Source of the DNA: an uncultured Bacteroidales bacterium
GTDB lineage: Bacteria; Bacteroidota; Bacteroidia; Bacteroidales; Bacteroidaceae
Assembly: GCA_902802815.1 (NCBI GenBank)
Contig: CADCNQ010000005.1
Location: 97,461-161,460, forward strand
DNA: 64,000 bases
Direction of reading: 5' to 3'
In this document: positions 42,993 through 53,200 of the stretch, in pieces
How the letters are laid out: each line of letters begins with the position of its first letter
Position numbering within the stretch: position 1 is the first letter of the stretch
Notes under the pieces: generated by a model
The model's input: the letters and a program-made list of their open reading frames with translations, nothing else
Databases searched by the model: none
What the model was told of the DNA's origin: nothing
Program-made: the position numbers and the translations under genes

Positions 42993-45149
42993 ATGAAAAA
43001 GTATTTCAACTATGCCTATGTCGGTGCGATAGCACTGCTTGGCGCAAGCGGCTTCACAGCTTGCTCGTCTGCGGACGACATCATCGAGGTGGAAGAGCCT
43101 CAGGCAAAAGTAGCAGAGAATCCTACTTATGATCCCGTAGCAAAGACCGTTACAGCACAATTCGTGCTGAATGTTTCTTCTGCATCAAACAACAACACAA
43201 CCCGTATGGCTGCAGAAACTGTACAAAAGGCGGCAAACTTCCGCGGCATGAAGGATGCCAAGCTTATCGGTTTGTCAACTGGCCACAGCAGTTATCTGGC
43301 TCCATACAATGGAGAGGCCACGACTGACCCTTACTATGCAGTCAAGAAAACCTATGATTTGGGTACTCTCTACGCTGCTAATTCTATTTCTAATGAAGGT
43401 ACAAACAACAGAGACAACAGTTCCCGCCGTGTATTGCAGCTGGTTTTGCCTCTGCAAACTGATGCCATGCTGGTTTATGCACGTGCAATACCTTCTGGTA
43501 CTGATGAAGAGAACGGTAAAGTTAGTATGAATGTAACGGGTAACCCCGAAAACACTACCTTCAGTCTGGTTTCCCGTCTCGGTGACAAGGGTACTGCATA
43601 TGAGCAGACACTCGCTATGTCTGCCGCCATCATCAATCGTGTGATGGGTGTTTCACTTGATGCAACAACAGGTCCTTGGACTAACGAAGAGAACCACACT
43701 ACCAGTGAAGAAGCACTGGATGCTATTTCTTGGAAGGGCTTAGGAGATGCAACTAGCGGTTTGGTTGCACTGGAAGAACTTTTAGCGAAGGCATATAACG
43801 AAATGACTACCTTGGGAACTGGTGAATATCGTGCAGGTAATGCAAAAGCCGTTAAGAAAATGATGTTTGACCTGTATCAAACGATGAACACTGTTTATGG
43901 TGCAACAGCCACCAGTGACAAGGAGTTTAACGCTCAGCGTCTGGCTTTTGAAATTAGAGGCCGTATCGCAAAGTATTTTGGCGGCTTAACCGCAGAAAAC
44001 ACAACTACATTCCATAATCTAGGTACCATTGGTGAGAGCAACACTATTGCCAACAGTCTGAAAGAAGGTAACGTCGTTACTGACCAGGCAGACTTCAATT
44101 CAAAGTTTGGAAGCGTGACTGACGATCTCCTGAGAACATTCCCTTCTTCTTTTGGTCTGCCTGAGGGCGTAGCACAGCTGAGTGTATCTAATGAGGATGT
44201 TTTCAGCTACAAGACTGAGAACAATTCATTACTGGGAAGTGGAACTATTAGCGCAAGCAACTATATGTTCCCATCTGAACTGATGTACTTTGACAACAGT
44301 GCTCTGCGTGTTAACGATGCCGAGAAGGACCAGAATGGCTATCCCAACGGCTATAACAACTGGGATACGAACGCATCATGGACAGGTTGGACTACAGGTG
44401 CTGTAGTTGCTTCTACCCGTAGCGTAGCCGTAAAGAACAACATCAACTATGGTGTTGCCATGTTGAAATCATCAGTTGCACTTGACGGCACTGAGTTCCA
44501 GGACAACAGAGCAGCAGTCGTTGGATCATCGTCAACAAACCAGATCCTCTCTAAGACAGATGTTGAGAAGTTTACCCTGACAGGTGTTCTTGTTGGCGGT
44601 CAGATTAACCAACTGGGTTGGGATTACCTTGCTAAGACACCAGCCACTTCCAGTAACTGGAACTATGTTGTTTACGACAACAAGATTCCTAACGACGGAA
44701 AAATACCTACTGTGATAGACAAGGAGAATTACACTTTGTTGTTCGACAACTATAACTCTACTCTTGCTGCTAATGCACAGAGTGATGTATATGTTGCTTT
44801 GGAATTTGTCAACAACTCTGAGAAGGCTTTCTATGGCAAGGGCAATATTGTTCCTGTAGGAGGTACTTTCTATCTGGTGGCTAAGTTGACAAAGGGCGCT
44901 AACACTATTGCATCATGGAACAGTACATATGCTATTCCTCCATACAACGGTTCAGGTGCTTCTTCAGAGATCACTCGTATCTTTGTTCAGGACTTCATGA
45001 CTACTGCAACATTCAAGATCGGTAACACCTCTTTGCAGAATGCGTTTGTCACCATGCCTGACCTGCGTTCAACACAGTCTTCTCTCGGACTTTCTGTTAA
45101 CCTCGATTGGCAGACTGGTCTCAGCTTCGAAACTGTTCTCGGACAATAA
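42993..45149 (+). CDS. Mfa1-like major fimbrillin lipoprotein
   Basis: A 718-residue lipoprotein (lipobox FTACS). Fimbrillin features: RRVLQLVLPLQTDAMLVYAR, YMFPSELMYFDNSALRV, FTLTGVLVGGQINQLGW, and the C-terminal FVQDFMTTATFKIG, then LSVNLDWQTG, the likely donor-strand region. Mature Mfa-type fimbrillins are cut by a gingipain-like protease and polymerise by strand exchange. It is longer than Porphyromonas Mfa1 (about 560). Codon use differs from neighbours (more T-ending GGT, GCT, ACT), as in highly expressed genes, so it is probably the main shaft subunit. Confidence 0.8.
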   Translation: MKKYFNYAYVGAIALLGASGFTACSSADDIIEVEEPQAKVAENPTYDPVAKTVTAQFVLNVSSASNNNTTRMAAETVQKAANFRGMKDAKLIGLSTGHSSYLAPYNGEATTDPYYAVKKTYDLGTLYAANSISNEGTNNRDNSSRRVLQLVLPLQTDAMLVYARAIPSGTDEENGKVSMNVTGNPENTTFSLVSRLGDKGTAYEQTLAMSAAIINRVMGVSLDATTGPWTNEENHTTSEEALDAISWKGLGDATSGLVALEELLAKAYNEMTTLGTGEYRAGNAKAVKKMMFDLYQTMNTVYGATATSDKEFNAQRLAFEIRGRIAKYFGGLTAENTTTFHNLGTIGESNTIANSLKEGNVVTDQADFNSKFGSVTDDLLRTFPSSFGLPEGVAQLSVSNEDVFSYKTENNSLLGSGTISASNYMFPSELMYFDNSALRVNDAEKDQNGYPNGYNNWDTNASWTGWTTGAVVASTRSVAVKNNINYGVAMLKSSVALDGTEFQDNRAAVVGSSSTNQILSKTDVEKFTLTGVLVGGQINQLGWDYLAKTPATSSNWNYVVYDNKIPNDGKIPTVIDKENYTLLFDNYNSTLAANAQSDVYVALEFVNNSEKAFYGKGNIVPVGGTFYLVAKLTKGANTIASWNSTYAIPPYNGSGASSEITRIFVQDFMTTATFKIGNTSLQNAFVTMPDLRSTQSSLGLSVNLDWQTGLSFETVLGQ

Positions 45150-45168
45150 TTGAAACAAAAAAAACGCT

Positions 45169-46200
45169 GTGAAGACAAGACGAAATACTTTCATGATGGG
45201 AATCCTGCTGTCAGCCTGCTGGCTGGCAGCGGGATGCTCCGCCATTGATGATGACTTGTCGGACTGCCCTGCAGACGAGCAGCAGTATCGGATGGTCTAT
45301 CAGTTGAAACTGATAACCAATATGACTACTGAGATTTCGACCAAACTCAACACGGTGACGGAAACCAGCGTTGCGAACGCGCTGAGGGCATACTTGAGTA
45401 ATATCTTCACAGCCTTCGCCCACGATGTGGACCTCTCGTTCTACGACACAGACGACAGTTTCGCACGTCTGCATCACGACAGACACATCATGGATGCCAA
45501 TCAAAAAAGCTATACGTTGACACTGCCGATGCGAAAATACAAGCATCTGGCGGTTGCCAACATAGTTGACAACGAGACGGTGAACATGAAGGGAGATGAG
45601 TTCAGCAACACATCGACACTGGTTCAGGATGAAGGTACGAGAGCGACATTGCCCATAGAGTATATGGCACCGCATACGACAGGAGTGTTCACTGCCCGTG
45701 AGTCGATGGAAGTGCTCGAAGGCATTGACCAGACTTTCAACGTGAAACTGTATATGGCAAACAGTGCTGTCACATTGGTCATTGACCCGAATGGGCATGC
45801 ATTTAAGGACGTCAGGGTCTTTGCCACCGGCTTTGCCAGCTCGTTCTATATCAGCGACAGCACATACGTATATACCGACAACCCTCCGTTGGTGAAAGCC
45901 AACGAGATTGATACGGAATGCGAACTGTTGTGCTTCACCTCCGTCAACTTCCCGTCACGCGATGCCGATGCCGATGCTCCGGACACTCCGTTGTGGCACT
46001 TCAAAGTGTATGTGACCAAGAATGACAACAGCGTCACGGAGACAACACTCGACATTTCCGAGGCCCTGCAGGCCGGTGAACTGAAAATCATAAAGGGCTC
46101 GTTTGATGACGAAGGCGCTGTCCGTCCCTACGACTCAGCCGTGGGTGTCAGCGTGGTGTTAGACTGGAATACAGGTGGAGAATACGAGCCTATATTATAA
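45169..46200 (+). CDS. FimB/Mfa2-family fimbrial anchor lipoprotein
   Basis: A 343-residue lipoprotein (lipobox LAAGC) of the Mfa2/FimB family, which caps and anchors the fimbria to the outer membrane. Family-like segments are IDDDLSDCPADEQQYRMVYQ, YKHLAVANIVDNETV, and the C-terminal VSVVLDWNTGGEYEPIL. The start is GTG, 19 bases after the fimbrillin stop; no closer ATG preserves the signal peptide. Order (shaft, then anchor) matches mfa1-mfa2. Confidence 0.85.
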   Translation: MKTRRNTFMMGILLSACWLAAGCSAIDDDLSDCPADEQQYRMVYQLKLITNMTTEISTKLNTVTETSVANALRAYLSNIFTAFAHDVDLSFYDTDDSFARLHHDRHIMDANQKSYTLTLPMRKYKHLAVANIVDNETVNMKGDEFSNTSTLVQDEGTRATLPIEYMAPHTTGVFTARESMEVLEGIDQTFNVKLYMANSAVTLVIDPNGHAFKDVRVFATGFASSFYISDSTYVYTDNPPLVKANEIDTECELLCFTSVNFPSRDADADAPDTPLWHFKVYVTKNDNSVTETTLDISEALQAGELKIIKGSFDDEGAVRPYDSAVGVSVVLDWNTGGEYEPIL

Positions 46201-46225
46201 CAACTATAAAAATTAGGGTACGCGC

Positions 46226-47890
46226 GTGAAGACCGCTGTAAGACATATCGCATATTATCTGTTGTTGAGCATGATTATGATATCATGTTCAGCATCCGAT
46301 GATATGGCTGAGCAGATTGCTGATACACCACTACCACAGGCCACGCAGGTGGACTTGCTGGTCAGCATTGGCAGCGGAACGCAGAACACCCGTCAGGCGC
46401 TCACAAAAAACAGCGGTGTCCCTGAATTTAACGGTATGGAACTGATGGTGGCTATTCCTTACCGCACCAACGGCGCCAATGTAACAATGAGCGACAATCC
46501 GCTGGTAGACCTCACAGGTGCAAATGAAGACAACCTGGCGAAAGAATACGAGCTGGAGAAATACAATACCTACTATGTAGACCGTTGCAACCTGATGACA
46601 GGCACAGACCGTATGCTGGTATATGGAAAGGCGAAGCCCTCACATGACGACCTGTCATACGACCCTAAAGTGCACGGTCAACTCAGCGCTCTGCCCACCA
46701 TTCGCAAGAAAACTGCCGACATTCTGTTCAGCCTGACCTCTATCCGTGAATCAACAGAAGCAGACGCAGCAGCCACGGCATTGGCCGACTATATGACCAC
46801 TATTGCCAACACCGACGGCTGGAGCACGACAGACGACCCCACGCTGAAGAGCTATTATCTGGATTTTATCCGTATAGATTCGGAAGGTGTGGGACTGATA
46901 AGCGGAGCTGCGGCCAACATAAAGGCGTTCGTGGCAGCACTCAGGACTCTGCTGACAGGCAGAGTCGATGCTCTAAGCACGGCTATAATCGCCAATATTG
47001 ACAACGATGATACTATAGAAGGAAATACCTATCCGCGCTCCCTCGGACTGCCTGACGGAGCAGCAGTTATCCGATGGACAGGCAGTGAATTCTCGGTACG
47101 TACAACAACCACTACACTCGACAACATCAACGGTATCAACCGCTATACCTATCCTGCAGAACTGATGTTCTATGCAGATAGTCCCATACGCACCTCTGCA
47201 GAAGAGGTGTCGAAATCAACCTACCAGACTACCGACAAGTTGTGGACTGCCTTCCTGAATACATACTATAACGGCCCTGCTTTCGTCGGCACGAATACCA
47301 AGGCTGTAGCTGTGGAGAATCCCATCCAGTACGGTGTTGCCAGACTGGAGCTCACGCTGACTGGCATGAGTGCCACACTGAGTGACGCCAAAAACGAAGT
47401 GGTGCTCGATGCTGATATGGCACACCTGCCCATGACTGGTGTCATCATCGGCGGACAGCATACCGTAGGCTTCAATATGAAGCCGCAGGGCGAACAGACG
47501 GATGTAGACGGACGTTTCATCTACGATACGAACATCATTGACGGAAATAAGACCAACACGCTGGTGTTGCAGTCGTATGACAGCGAGAAAGTGCCCGTCA
47601 TCCTGGAATTCGAGAACAATACCGGGCATGCGTTTACCGGCAAGGACGGCACCGTATATCCGGGTGCCCGCTTCTATCTCATCGCCATGACAGATCCCGC
47701 AGGAAAAGGCGCGGGCACCTATGCCAACCGCGTGTTCACACAAGACTACACCACCCGCATGTCAATGAGCGTGACATCGCTCGCCAAAGCCTATACCTGC
47801 ATGCCCGACCTGCTGGCTCCGCGACTGGAGATTGGCGTACAGGTGATTACCAAGTGGATTCAGGCAACAACGACTAATGTGGAGCTGTAA
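46226..47890 (+). CDS. Mfa-type fimbrillin paralogue
   Basis: A 554-residue lipoprotein (lipobox MISCS) with GTG start. It is a diverged copy of the 718-residue fimbrillin: matching blocks are RMLVYGKAKPS, YTYPAELMFYADSPIRTS, LPMTGVIIGGQHTVGFN, LEFENNTGHAFTGKDG and RVFTQDYTTRMSMSVTSLAK. It is 164 residues shorter and has more ordinary codon use, so it is probably a minor or tip subunit. It lies 25 bases after the anchor gene and slightly overlaps the following frame. Confidence 0.8.
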   Translation: MKTAVRHIAYYLLLSMIMISCSASDDMAEQIADTPLPQATQVDLLVSIGSGTQNTRQALTKNSGVPEFNGMELMVAIPYRTNGANVTMSDNPLVDLTGANEDNLAKEYELEKYNTYYVDRCNLMTGTDRMLVYGKAKPSHDDLSYDPKVHGQLSALPTIRKKTADILFSLTSIRESTEADAAATALADYMTTIANTDGWSTTDDPTLKSYYLDFIRIDSEGVGLISGAAANIKAFVAALRTLLTGRVDALSTAIIANIDNDDTIEGNTYPRSLGLPDGAAVIRWTGSEFSVRTTTTTLDNINGINRYTYPAELMFYADSPIRTSAEEVSKSTYQTTDKLWTAFLNTYYNGPAFVGTNTKAVAVENPIQYGVARLELTLTGMSATLSDAKNEVVLDADMAHLPMTGVIIGGQHTVGFNMKPQGEQTDVDGRFIYDTNIIDGNKTNTLVLQSYDSEKVPVILEFENNTGHAFTGKDGTVYPGARFYLIAMTDPAGKGAGTYANRVFTQDYTTRMSMSVTSLAKAYTCMPDLLAPRLEIGVQVITKWIQATTTNVEL

Positions 47891-47900
47891 ACAAAAGAAA

Positions 47901-49073
47901 ATGATTAAGAACAGACATATATACCTTCTCCCGTGGCTTCTGTACGGCATCCTGACATTGCTGTGCGCTGCCTGCTCTTCCAGTGATCCGGAAGAAGGCC
48001 CCATTAACATTTCGCACAAACAGACGAAATTGGCAATATATGTCTATGCTCCTGAACAGGCTGCAGCAGTCCAAAAGAATACCGCACAAACCCGCGCTGA
48101 TGTAGGCGAGGTGGATGCCATCGCCAACGAGGGCACTATCAAGAACCTGCAGATATGGATTTATGAGTCTGAAACAGGAAATTACGTCGGTTATTTCAGT
48201 ACTGACGACGTGACAGCACTGAATGAGGGACAGGGCACAATCTACCAGATACCCGTCAGCGACGAATTTGCTTCCGCCAAGCCCGATGTCAACGTCTATG
48301 TGATGGCCAATGTGACAGGAGCCAACTGCGGCGTAGGAACATTGAACAAGGAGACCACACGCGCAGCCCTGCTGGAAGGTGCAAAGATTACCACCGGTCA
48401 CTTCGGATTGGAGCAGAATACAAGAATCGTACCCGACGACGGTCTTCCATTTGCGGGTAAGTTGACCGCACAACCCGTAGTGGGTGATGCCCCAACGCTG
48501 CGTGTAGGTACATTAAGTGCGGTTTCCACCGTTCAACTGACCCGTGCGGTGTCGAAGTTACGCTTCGTCTTTGCCAAGACTGAAGGAGAGGCAACAGTGA
48601 ATATCACCAGTATCAAGATAAATGAACAAATGATACCCGATGTGGAGTATCTCTTCAAGACTCCGGTGTCTATAGACTATAATACCGAGGCGAAAGAACT
48701 GCTGTCAACTCCCATTAGCGATATTGCCGAGACAGCAGACCCGACCGATTTTCTCTATCTGGGCCAGGAGGCTCAGGAATACGAAGACCTGATTAACGAA
48801 GCTGCAAGCAAACAGCCCGCTGAGGTCACCACGGACGGTCCCGTCTATCTGCGCGAGAGCGACAAACAGCTGGCCGGCACCATAAAATACACCATTGGTG
48901 AAGGCACCCCACAGACCGTAGATTTCGCTATGCAACAAGCCGGCGATTTCAGTCGCAACCACACATGGATAGTCTATGCCTACTATGCCGGCAGCGGCAA
49001 ACTGCAGGTGCAGTCGTTATACATAAAAGAGTGGTCTACAAAAGATATTTATCGTAACCTATACAACTGGTGA
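47901..49073 (+). CDS. Fimbrial minor-subunit lipoprotein
   Basis: A 390-residue lipoprotein (lipobox LLCAACS). The ATG at 47901 (MIKNRHIYLLPWLL) is chosen because it starts the signal peptide; an ATG at 47877 would overlap the previous gene. The mature part has KNLQIWIYESETGNYVGYF, PDVNVYVMANVTGANCG and VSTVQLTRAVSKLRFVFAK, a pattern of Mfa2/fimbrillin-like beta domains. The C terminus holds a long polar strand-rich end (TWIVYAYYAGSGKLQVQSLY). The exact subfamily is uncertain. It lies 10 bases after the previous stop. Confidence 0.75.
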   Translation: MIKNRHIYLLPWLLYGILTLLCAACSSSDPEEGPINISHKQTKLAIYVYAPEQAAAVQKNTAQTRADVGEVDAIANEGTIKNLQIWIYESETGNYVGYFSTDDVTALNEGQGTIYQIPVSDEFASAKPDVNVYVMANVTGANCGVGTLNKETTRAALLEGAKITTGHFGLEQNTRIVPDDGLPFAGKLTAQPVVGDAPTLRVGTLSAVSTVQLTRAVSKLRFVFAKTEGEATVNITSIKINEQMIPDVEYLFKTPVSIDYNTEAKELLSTPISDIAETADPTDFLYLGQEAQEYEDLINEAASKQPAEVTTDGPVYLRESDKQLAGTIKYTIGEGTPQTVDFAMQQAGDFSRNHTWIVYAYYAGSGKLQVQSLYIKEWSTKDIYRNLYNW

Positions 49074-49094
49074 AGGTTAATATTGGAGTAAAGA

Positions 49095-50186
49095 ATGAGC
49101 ATTAAGAAGGATTATATCGGTATTCTGCTGACGGTCACTGCCCTGCTGATGGGTGCCTGTACCTCGGACGACTTCGAGGCACCGACGAATATTACGGTGG
49201 ACAGCGAACCCGAAGAAGCAGAAGAAGCAGACAGAGTGGTGCAACTGAAGGCGTATTCTTCTCCCTTTGCAGACAAGGCTGCATTTGCTCTCCCCGCTCC
49301 TACCGGCTTCTATGAATATACCCCTGATAAGACAACAAGAATGGGTATCTATATGTTGTTGTCGGAGAATATACCTGCAGACTGGGCTTCCCCAAAAGAG
49401 GAAAAAATTATATATACCGACAAATGGCATGCGTACTTTGATGTAACACCGGATAAGACCTACACCGTCTATGGCTATATGCCCAAAACCGGAGAAATGG
49501 CCAGTTCACTGGCAAAAAGCACTGCAGATGCTGCAACACTGACAATTACCGGTATAAAACCCATAACCACCGATGACATTTGTATAATCACCGGAGTCAA
49601 GGATACCTACGAGGGACTGAAGGAAGGACAGTTCAGCTGGTACTGGCCTATTCCCATAGGAGAAGAAGAAAACTACAAAATCAATCTATTGATGGACCAT
49701 CTCTATGCTGCAGCCAAGTTCCGTCTGAAGATAGACGATGAGTATGCACGACTGCGCACCATCAAACTGAAAACAATGACACTAAGCACCAATAAGGGGA
49801 GCGTCAATGCCACCGTTACGCTGACGCACAACGAGACCGGTACAAGTCCTATATCCGACGCAACTTACACAGCCTCAGGCAGCAGTGATGCTGTCGTGAT
49901 ATATAACAACGATGAGGGTACGGCACTCAGCGTTACCACTCCAGTGGATATCTACGCCTGCTTTGCCCCTACCCTTTCCGAAGGCCTGAAACTGGTCAGC
50001 ACCTATGACGTGTACGACAGCAAAGGCAAATTGATACGCAAAGATTGTACGGCAACCAACAAACTACCGAATCTGGAAGCAGTCAGAGGTCAAAGGGTAC
50101 AGGTGAATATGACCGTTGAACCCACATACCTCTATGTGCTGTCGGAACTGGATTTGAACAGCCCGACTTTGAAAATTGAGAATTAA
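49095..50186 (+). CDS. Fimbrillin-family lipoprotein
   Basis: A 363-residue lipoprotein (lipobox LMGACT). Fimbrillin-like features are VVQLKAYSSPFADKAAFAL, TYTVYGYMPKTGEMA and the conserved block DHLYAAAKFRLKIDDEYARL, followed by GQRVQVNMTVEPTYLYVL. It is one more accessory subunit of the locus. It is 21 bases after the previous gene and 38 bases before the giant gene, whose leader repeats begin within its last codons. Confidence 0.75.
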   Translation: MSIKKDYIGILLTVTALLMGACTSDDFEAPTNITVDSEPEEAEEADRVVQLKAYSSPFADKAAFALPAPTGFYEYTPDKTTRMGIYMLLSENIPADWASPKEEKIIYTDKWHAYFDVTPDKTYTVYGYMPKTGEMASSLAKSTADAATLTITGIKPITTDDICIITGVKDTYEGLKEGQFSWYWPIPIGEEENYKINLLMDHLYAAAKFRLKIDDEYARLRTIKLKTMTLSTNKGSVNATVTLTHNETGTSPISDATYTASGSSDAVVIYNNDEGTALSVTTPVDIYACFAPTLSEGLKLVSTYDVYDSKGKLIRKDCTATNKLPNLEAVRGQRVQVNMTVEPTYLYVLSELDLNSPTLKIEN

Positions 50187-50232
50187 GAATTGAGGATTGA
50201 GAGTTGAAAGATAAAAGATAAAAGTTGAAAAT
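50171..50232 (+). repeat. Purine-rich tandem repeat leader before the giant gene
   Basis: Degenerate repeats of (G)AATTGAG, AATTAAG, GATTGAG, AGTTGAAAG and ATAAAAG, running from the end of the fimbrillin gene into the TTG start of the giant gene. Similar leaders lie before pepP and rimM. Confidence 0.6.
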
Positions 50233-53200
50233 TAAATATACCATAATAAGTTTGCTGATGCTCCTGGGTATAACAGGCACCCAGGCTCAGGTTTCCATTG
50301 GCGGCAGCATCTATGGAGGCGGTAATGCCGGAGACACTGGGGGAAACTCCAATGTGACTGTCTATGCAGGCAATCTGCATGCGGTATTCGCGGGAGCCAG
50401 AATGGCTAATATCGGCGGCTCTTCTTTCATACACCTCGATGGCGAACATGCCTCTGACTATATTCTTGCCGACTATATCTATGGCGGTAACGATATAGCA
50501 GGAACAGTCGGTTCCTCAGCAGATTTACCGTCAGAACTGTCGAAAGTAGGCACAGGGGAAGGCCAAAACGATATTGACAACAGTTGGAATGCCTTTGTGC
50601 GCATCTCTACAAAGATGAACGGTGATGAAGAAGCCGATGATGCCAAGAAGATATATGTCGGTCAGCTGTTCGGTGGCGGTAACGGCTACTATACCTATGA
50701 GCCCAACCCCTTAGGGCCAGGCACAATCGTCAAGGATAGAGTGACGGGGGCAGTGGTGGCTTCCAGTCCTAATGTCCTGTCGTCACCGAAACTCGGTAAA
50801 ACTTATCTTGAGCTTTTGGGCGGTTCCATAGTATATGCCTTCGGTGGCGGTAATGATGCCACTATCACGGGAAATACGGTTATCTGTCTTGACAACCCCG
50901 GCAAGGTGGTCAACAGCATCAAGGACACCCGTATTACTACAGAAGGTGATGGCGAACTGCTTACCAATGAGCGCTTTGAACTCATGAGAATCAACACCGC
51001 CCTCTCATATCCAAGCAGTGGTGAATACCAGATTGGCCGTTTCTTTGGCGGCAACAACAAGGCTGATATGGCCATCCGTCCCCTATGGAACCTGCAAAGG
51101 GGTAAAGTCCGCAACCTCTATGGTGGTGGTAATGAGGGCCGTATGACAAGCAAGGAAGGTCTGCTCACACAGATAGGAGGTGCGGGAATGGTAGTCGAAA
51201 ATGTCTTTGGCGGTTGTCGCAAGGCTGATGTGCGTCCGTTGGATGAAAACGGCAGCCCTGTTCCGTACGAAGACATCCAGCTGGATCCGAACCCAGCCAA
51301 AATCCCGGGCGGTTATGCTGCTCGTGTCAGAGTGCTGGCGGGTCACGTCACTAACGTATATGGCGGTAACGACATCTCCGGCAACATCTATGGCGGCAAC
51401 ACCGTTGGCATCTTCACCCATATCTATGGAGATGTCTATGGTGGCGGTAACGGATCGTATGCCTATACGGACAACCCCGACCTGAAGGACAACCCACGAT
51501 GGGGAGATCTCTATTATAATCCCGATGACATTCTGACAGCAGAGGGGATAACAGGTGTTCCAGACAAACTCAAGTCGGCAACAGCCCTTAACTATTTCCG
51601 CCCCAATGCAGAGAAGGTGTCTATCCTCGTCAGGGGTACGGAAGGTAATCCTACCATCATTGACGGAGCCCTCTATGTGGGTGGTAACAGTGCCTCGTTG
51701 CGCCCAGATGCAACCGCTGCAAGTAGCAGTAGTAGTGGCGAATACCTCACTCACATTAAGATCGGTTCTCATGTTACAATTGACAATGCGTTCCTCGGCA
51801 ACAACGGTGCGAACATGATCAAGACCAATGAGGCAGACATCTCCGGACATAATGAAGGCGTACTGCGTACCATGAATAGCACTACCTATACTTCAGACGG
51901 CTCCAAGTTCAACTTAATGGATCTGAAGGACCCGGATGTCTTTGCCAAGTATATGGAAGGCTGTGCCATGAAGGTGAAGTCCGGTGTGCTGTTTGAAGAC
52001 CAGGACAGAGGCGACCCCAACAACTATATAGACTACTCTTCCAAGTTCGGTTCGTTCTACTGCGGCGGTAACGTGGGCAGCATGATCACTGACGGCAAGG
52101 TTTCTATCAACTTCTCGGAAAAAGCCATTATATACGATAAGGTCGTGGGCGGTTGTAACAATGCCAATGTTTATAAATCAGAATACAACGCAGAATACTT
52201 AGGCGGTTTGCTGGGCAATCCTGATCCCGCACCGGCCGGTTCTCCTGATGGAACGATTGGCGACAAGCTGGAACTGAATTTCAGCGGCTTGAAGATTCAG
52301 CCTATGCGCTGGAAGGATGTAAACGACAAGTCGCTGGGCCTGAGATGGAACACCATCAAATCATCAACGGGTGAGAATGACGATTTCGACCCCTCTACCG
52401 CTCCAACGGGAGAAAGCACCGATGATGACCTGGACCGCCGCCTGAAGGGTGGTAACATCTATGGCGGTTGCTATAACACAGGACATGTGAACGGCAACGT
52501 CATCATCAACATCAACAGTTCTATTGTTGACCGCAAGGGGCCTGATGCAATCTTCGACCAGGTGGAAGAGAACGAAGGTGAGGCCATTCTGTATGGTCAC
52601 GAAGATTACAATATCCTGGAGCGTCGCTCAGGTGTCATTCTCGACGAGCAGGGTATGGACGTGCTGGGTAAGGCACTCAACGTCTTTGGCGGTGGCTATG
52701 GTGCTAAGTCGGAGATTTGGGGTAGCACAACTGTCAACTTGAATAAAGGTTACGTATTCCAGGTCTTTGGTGGTGGCGAGAACGGCCCTATCGGTAATGG
52801 AACTTATAATCCTGCGACTGAAAAAATTGAATACACTTACGACCCACGATACAGTTGTCACGTCAATCTGAAAGGTTCGATGGCAGGTGTTTACAGAGGA
52901 CACGCGGAAGACGGTGACGATATGGCAGAAGCCGAGTTTATCTATGGCGGCTCCTTTGAAGCGCCAATTGCCGGCAATACCATTATCAACCTGGGTAACG
53001 GACGTATTTTCAACTCATTCGCTGGTTCTTGTAATGCAGACATCCTCGGACATACTGAGACCTACATCGGACGTAACGGTGTGGATGCACAGGGTAAGGA
53101 TGTATTGGGATTCCCATGGATTCGTGACCATGTCTATGGCGGTAACGACCTCGGTGGACAGATTCTTGGCAACACCACCAACTTCAAAGGCCGTGTAAGT

